Shown piece by piece: positions 22,601 to 25,707 of a DNA stretch of 25,707 nucleotides. Origin of the DNA: an uncultured Ectothiorhodospiraceae bacterium (GTDB lineage: Bacteria; Pseudomonadota; Gammaproteobacteria; UBA6429; Thiohalophilaceae); assembly GCA_947259425.1 (NCBI GenBank), contig CAMYMO010000402.1, positions 1 to 25,707 of the forward strand, in the 5' to 3' direction. A model generated the notes under the pieces. It was not told where the DNA came from. It saw nothing but the letters and a program-made list of their open reading frames with translations, and ran no database searches. How positions within the stretch are numbered: the first letter of the stretch is position 1; the number at the start of each line of letters is the position of its first letter. A program made the position numbers and the translations under genes.

Positions 22601-25600
22601 ATTATTTGTTGAGATAACAACTTGCCCGAAAAATCATAGGTATATTGTGATTTATTTCCTAATGCATCGACGGATTCAATTAATCGATTGGCAACATCGT
22701 ATTTCTTGCTGCTTGTACCACTATCTGGTGAAGTGGTTTCAAGTCTGCGGCCGAAATCATCGACCACAAACTTGGTCACTGCACCATTCGGAGTGGTAAT
22801 TGACTGAGTATTCCCACGTGCATCATTTTTAAACACGGTCTTGGTTTGTTGGTGAGTACCCACTGCCTCAAGAACATATGACAAGTCACCATAAGGTTCA
22901 TAAGCATATTTTCTAACACGACCGCGAGAGTCCGTCAGCTCCTGCACGAGTCCCCGTGAATTATATTCCAGTTTACGAACCGCGCCATTTGGATCCGTGC
23001 TGGTTATTAAACGATTCTTCGAATCATATTCATAGGCATAAGTCTGTTTTAAGTTAGCAGTCCGCTTTACTGCATGGGTAAGATTTCCAGAAGCATCATA
23101 TTTATAACCTTCAAACATACCAAGGCTGCGCGCAACCCAAGTATTTCTACCTGCGTTATCATAACCAAACTTGGTTAATGGTTTATATATACCATCACTC
23201 GTGACACCGACTTCAAGCAATCGTCCATTTCCACCATACTGGTAAGATTGAACTACGCCATCGCGGTTTATCGACTTAAGTCTATTTCTAGAATCATAGC
23301 TATACGTTGCTTTATTACCACCTGCGGTTATCACCTCATCAACTCGTCCGTTTTCATCATATGAAATTGAACTACGTTGATCACCAGGTAGAACAATTGC
23401 CGTGACATAATTTTTTTGATTACCATATTCAAAGCGGGTGATGTCACTATCAATTGGGCTATTGGTTTTTCCATTTGCTAACGGCCCATCAATCTCCGTG
23501 AGAACACTTTGCCCACTGATCTGTGTATAAACATATTTACTAGTTCTGGTTACAGGTTGTGCTAAACCAACCTGTGCATTTTTGGATTTACTAGCAGGAA
23601 TCCAGCCTTGTTCTGTTGCTTCAATAACTTGTCCGTTATTATTGTATTTATAACTTGCAACATATTCTTTGTCTGCAACAACACTCGGCCGTCTAATACT
23701 AGTCGGTTTATTATCTTTTCCTGTATACGTATGCCTGAATAATAGCTGTTTATTTTTTCCATTAACTGTCCTTGATACTTCTTTCAAACGGCTAAGATCA
23801 TCATAGGTATAATGTGTTGTGACACCTGATTTCTTTGTTAGCCTTGTCAACTGATTACGTTTATTATATTTATATTCAGCACCATCAGTTCTACAGCTTG
23901 AACAACCAGGGCCCTCAATGCGAGTTACAACCGGGATATTATTTATCTTATCTGTAAAGTAATGGCTTGTGACACCGTTAGTATCAGTAACCAGTGTTCG
24001 GCCCTCTTTAAACTTCAAAGATACTTTTCCAACACCATCCGCATGTGTGCTAAGTATGCCGCGTCCTTTATCATCATATGACCAGGTAGCAAAGCGAATA
24101 CCTCGAGCATCGGTAATACCCGTCAGATGGTGAATATATTTTGGATTTTCATAATGATAACGTCGTGATGTATCGTCTGTGTAGGTCACAGTTGCAAGAT
24201 TACCAACTGCATCATAAATATATTTAGTACTATTGCCATCAGGCTCAATAATATTTTTAATACGATTATTTGGGTAATAAACAAAGGCTAAAGCACGATC
24301 TTGTGGATCTTTTACTTCTAATATGCGTCCCTCGCTGTCATAAGTAAGAAAAATAGTTTCTCCTGATTGTGCCGTGATGTAATTTAACCGTCCTTGACGA
24401 TCAAAGTTTAATTTCCGACCTGAATGCCAATGCCACGTCGCGGTGTTACCTTGCAGTTCTAGCCAGCCATCACTATAGACCTTTGCTAATACCAGATTGT
24501 TATTATTTGCATCACGCTCACCGAAGACAATTCGACGCCCGTCTGCCTGGTCAATGTATATAATATTATTGTTTATACGCTTTAATTGAATATCATAACT
24601 ATGCCGCCAACGATAACCTAAGTTGCCACGATGAGGACTCTGGCTGTTGTAATGACGTACAAATTCCAGACCCAATTTACCTGGCAGTGAAGTGATATCA
24701 ACTTCTTTTTGATATTTATTTCCAGTGACTATATTTATCGGGTTGCCTGCAGCCGTTGCAGCAACATTAGTTGATTGGTTACCTGCACCACCACCACATG
24801 ATGTCGGATCACCCACATCACAAGTACCTGATTGTTCACAAGCATTAGCAGTATTATCAGGTGGAGGGGACACCGGCGGTGGATCAACAGGCGGATCATC
24901 CGCGGGTGGATCCCCACCTTGATCTGGCAATGTGCCTGTATCACCTGTCTGATCCCCACCGCCCGTATTACCACCGCTGGTATCCCCTCCACCTGTGTTT
25001 CCACCACCGGTATTACCACCCCCCGTGTCATTACCACTACCACCCGAGTTGTTACCTCCTCCGGATGCCTGACCGCCGCCACTTGCGGTCGAGCCTACAT
25101 CCACGGGCGGTACCGAGGTATTCCCATCACCATCGGGCATCGCATTCGATTGCATACGCACCGTTGCCATTGCCACCACCGGTAAACGGGGTGGATCCAT
25201 ATTGTAATACGCGGCATTCATTGCATTCGGATCACCGATCAGCATCGCCCACGCAATTAATTTATTTACAATGGGGACCGTCAGTTTGTAACCGTAAGTC
25301 ACTTCGATCTTTAGAATATTTGCATCTTGTAAACTTAGGCCTGAGTTGTCTGAGCGCACATGACTTTTATGCAATAAATGCTCATTGGGAATCTGGACCT
25401 GACCATTTTTCGTGACCGTTAAGTTTTCGTCATTAAAGGCTTCCTGACTCGGGCTGATGATATTAATGCTATCGCCGCCATTTAGACCACTGCGCAACCC
25501 ATTTTGGACCGTGATATCGGCGACCGCCTTCCCAAATGAAACTAATATGTCTGGCCCACTTTGTCCGCCACCATAAAGTGGAACAACATTTCGTGCAAAG

Positions 25601-25707
25601 GCATTACGCATACCATTACTTTGATATATGTCCCCCCGTTGTGCGTTATATAACGCACCGGCACGCGCGGCCTCAAAAGTCGCGTTATTGATCACACTCT
25701 TGGCGTT
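19681..25707 (-). CDS. TadE-like/RHS-repeat protein with C-terminal DUF2235 (Tle1-type) phospholipase domain, 5'-partial
   Basis: The frame runs open through the right edge (at least 2008 residues; numbering below from the GTG at 25695). Residues 1-185 resemble TadE/TadG pseudopilins after their membrane helix: NNATFEAARAGAL, ILKIEVTYGYKLTVPIVNKLIAW, PVVAMATVRMQS. A Gly/Asn/Thr then Pro-rich linker follows (about 202-280). From about 318 come a DUF6531-type start (GNPINIVTGNKYQKEVD) and many YD repeats, closing with the RHS hallmark YYNDRRYYDPKRGQYLTSDP and YIDPTGL (about 1606-1612). Residues 1613-2004 are a DUF2235/Tle1-like hydrolase: FAFDGTFN, VVGFSRGAA with nucleophile Ser1720, GLFDTV (Asp1764) and GAHADIGGGY (His1825). 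This is probably an antibacterial or surface lipase toxin. The N-terminal membrane segment lies outside the window. Confidence 0.9.
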   Translation of the reverse strand, partial: NAKSVINNATFEAARAGALYNAQRGDIYQSNGMRNAFARNVVPLYGGGQSGPDILVSFGKAVADITVQNGLRSGLNGGDSINIISPSQEAFNDENLTVTKNGQVQIPNEHLLHKSHVRSDNSGLSLQDANILKIEVTYGYKLTVPIVNKLIAWAMLIGDPNAMNAAYYNMDPPRLPVVAMATVRMQSNAMPDGDGNTSVPPVDVGSTASGGGQASGGGNNSGGSGNDTGGGNTGGGNTGGGDTSGGNTGGGDQTGDTGTLPDQGGDPPADDPPVDPPPVSPPPDNTANACEQSGTCDVGDPTSCGGGAGNQSTNVAATAAGNPINIVTGNKYQKEVDITSLPGKLGLEFVRHYNSQSPHRGNLGYRWRHSYDIQLKRINNNIIYIDQADGRRIVFGERDANNNNLVLAKVYSDGWLELQGNTATWHWHSGRKLNFDRQGRLNYITAQSGETIFLTYDSEGRILEVKDPQDRALAFVYYPNNRIKNIIEPDGNSTKYIYDAVGNLATVTYTDDTSRRYHYENPKYIHHLTGITDARGIRFATWSYDDKGRGILSTHADGVGKVSLKFKEGRTLVTDTNGVTSHYFTDKINNIPVVTRIEGPGCSSCRTDGAEYKYNKRNQLTRLTKKSGVTTHYTYDDLSRLKEVSRTVNGKNKQLLFRHTYTGKDNKPTSIRRPSVVADKEYVASYKYNNNGQVIEATEQGWIPASKSKNAQVGLAQPVTRTSKYVYTQISGQSVLTEIDGPLANGKTNSPIDSDITRFEYGNQKNYVTAIVLPGDQRSSISYDENGRVDEVITAGGNKATYSYDSRNRLKSINRDGVVQSYQYGGNGRLLEVGVTSDGIYKPLTKFGYDNAGRNTWVARSLGMFEGYKYDASGNLTHAVKRTANLKQTYAYEYDSKNRLITSTDPNGAVRKLEYNSRGLVQELTDSRGRVRKYAYEPYGDLSYVLEAVGTHQQTKTVFKNDARGNTQSITTPNGAVTKFVVDDFGRRLETTSPDSGTSSKKYDVANRLIESVDALGNKSQYTYDFSGKLLSQQIISADPTQAVLKTTFHYKGKKLIAVDHPNQRESYEYDKAQRMIRKSITLTLVDGTEATYVTGYSWDKITGQLKSKTLPDGSILNYQKNGQNQFVALERQLNRVSSPQTIVSNITRDLVGLNGYTYGNGIQARMQRSSEGVLARIVHRLPNQTTTPRNSIANVDNLLPFLGINSAHADIVSPEQSQVQQAIPIAQPLPSAWHLPKDPAAIIDHRYTWDKVGNLRHTKSEGSANDVMGVQQQSYIYDMHDQLIIAVQDSTVQIDNVVTQPVANKNNQSQDLKMWRYYYDDAGNRILAQKAIPSLSDTGNSIKVHYQGESNRAKSILSGTKLKDKQSISYDPAGRPILQGDRKYQWNARNQLTQVSHDQNVIATYRYNHRGERISKVAMINGKQQTQHMLYEGRKLIAELDAKGKIKRQYIYFAKQPIAVIDSPEGKPLASEIESGAEVWLTWLGSEINQLFDQEQDSVVYLHSNHLGAPELATDSDATPIWQASYSPFGEMIKATGLHKTSTTAISNGHLNYKLQLRLPGQYEDEETGLYYNDRRYYDPKRGQYLTSDPLGLRAGINTYSYVKNNPLKYIDPTGLILFAFDGTFNEPNDNTNVNIFREIYQDNDDSDQRLIDIGADQPYYIPGVGENASTWDGAFAGSMIDRRNTQLQNLDTYVQTKVDVVGKANISRDNPLMITLDVVGFSRGAASARDFVNFVVDRANSGYFRNLPGVDGACVAVEVRFMGLFDTVESIAPTGIRLGIPEAVQYASHAVAVNEHRDEFPLESIEPSVEELGFSSNRTERGFVGAHADIGGGYNGDPNDPQTAANGDSYDGGDLSDVALNWMVQQARDAGVGLDQLDSRYRTVTNPIVHDERSEFPWNLTGGDDREVRYPNAADNPFDLRCTRVQQRRGECPPRIDTPMQSYAPISGMTNQDSLQFITPVTRQEPSRQCNRNGRNCPNNPPDNHFGTVDMNAYNAWLSANYGFSM
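24850..25100 (-). repeat. Gly/Asn/Thr and Pro-rich repeat linker in the RHS gene
   Basis: About 15 imperfect units of the type GGGNT or GGGDT, then a D/P-rich stretch (DPPADDPPVDPPPVSPPP), join the TadE-like part to the RHS shell. The short DNA repeats (ACCACCGGTATTACC-like on the plus strand) make the tract prone to length change. It is followed by a cluster of three Cys (residues 286, 292 and 300). Confidence 0.85.

Noticed and set aside
24735..25415. Several long frames opposite or offset from the RHS gene linker
   Set aside because: They are products of the repetitive Gly/Pro-coding DNA read in other frames; their composition (strings of His, Arg and Val) is not protein-like.
19681..25707. 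Type VI secretion PAAR-RHS effector
   Set aside because: No PAAR domain, VgrG, Hcp or adaptor gene is visible and the N-terminal region reads as TadE-like; the extreme N-terminus is outside the window, so this is not fully excluded.

Overview
The window looks like chromosome from a gammaproteobacterium of moderate to low GC. The evidence is a set of housekeeping genes typical of that class (ubiK, comM/yifB, rep, a membrane-anchored cytochrome c5, a DUF2835 gene, a TIGR02001-type porin) with ordinary Shine-Dalgarno starts. I cannot place it to genus. No tRNA, rRNA, CRISPR array or insertion sequence was seen.

Left part (1-3200, all on the minus strand): a HX4DH nickel/cobalt permease overlaps ureD by four bases, so this is the upstream end of a urease cluster whose structural genes would lie beyond base 1. 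Next come a wrecked di-heme peroxidase lipoprotein gene and a TorF/TIGR02001 outer-membrane protein gene with a clear intrinsic terminator.

Centre (3200-13400): ubiK and comM are followed by an ornithine-lipid pair (olsB, olsA-like; the second has no canonical start codon covering its N-terminus) and a DUF2835 gene, all on the plus strand. Convergent to them is a 982-residue envelope protein that joins a secreted HEXXH zinc-peptidase domain, a TolB/WD40-like propeller and a BamA/TamA-like outer-membrane barrel. A small secreted protein of unknown function, the Rep helicase and cytochrome c5 follow. Rep and cytochrome c5 converge on a shared bidirectional terminator.

Right part (13500-25707, all minus strand) is the accessory region. 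One operon pairs a secreted parallel beta-helix protein, with a long Lys/Ser-rich tail, with a membrane Tll0287-like (DUF3365) haem protein. A DUF4412-like secreted protein stands alone. The last block, in transcription order, is a giant polymorphic-toxin-like gene entering from the right edge: a TadE/TadG-like pseudopilin N-terminal region, a Gly/Pro-rich linker, an RHS/YD-repeat shell, and a C-terminal DUF2235/Tle1-type phospholipase domain. Two base pairs later come two exported proteins that carry three copies of one roughly 100-residue domain ending in GGDC. Their position, export and repetition suggest immunity proteins against the lipase. Beyond them lies a frameshifted beta-propeller relic. 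The TadE-RHS-lipase gene with its triplicated candidate immunity domain is the best candidate for an undescribed system in this window.
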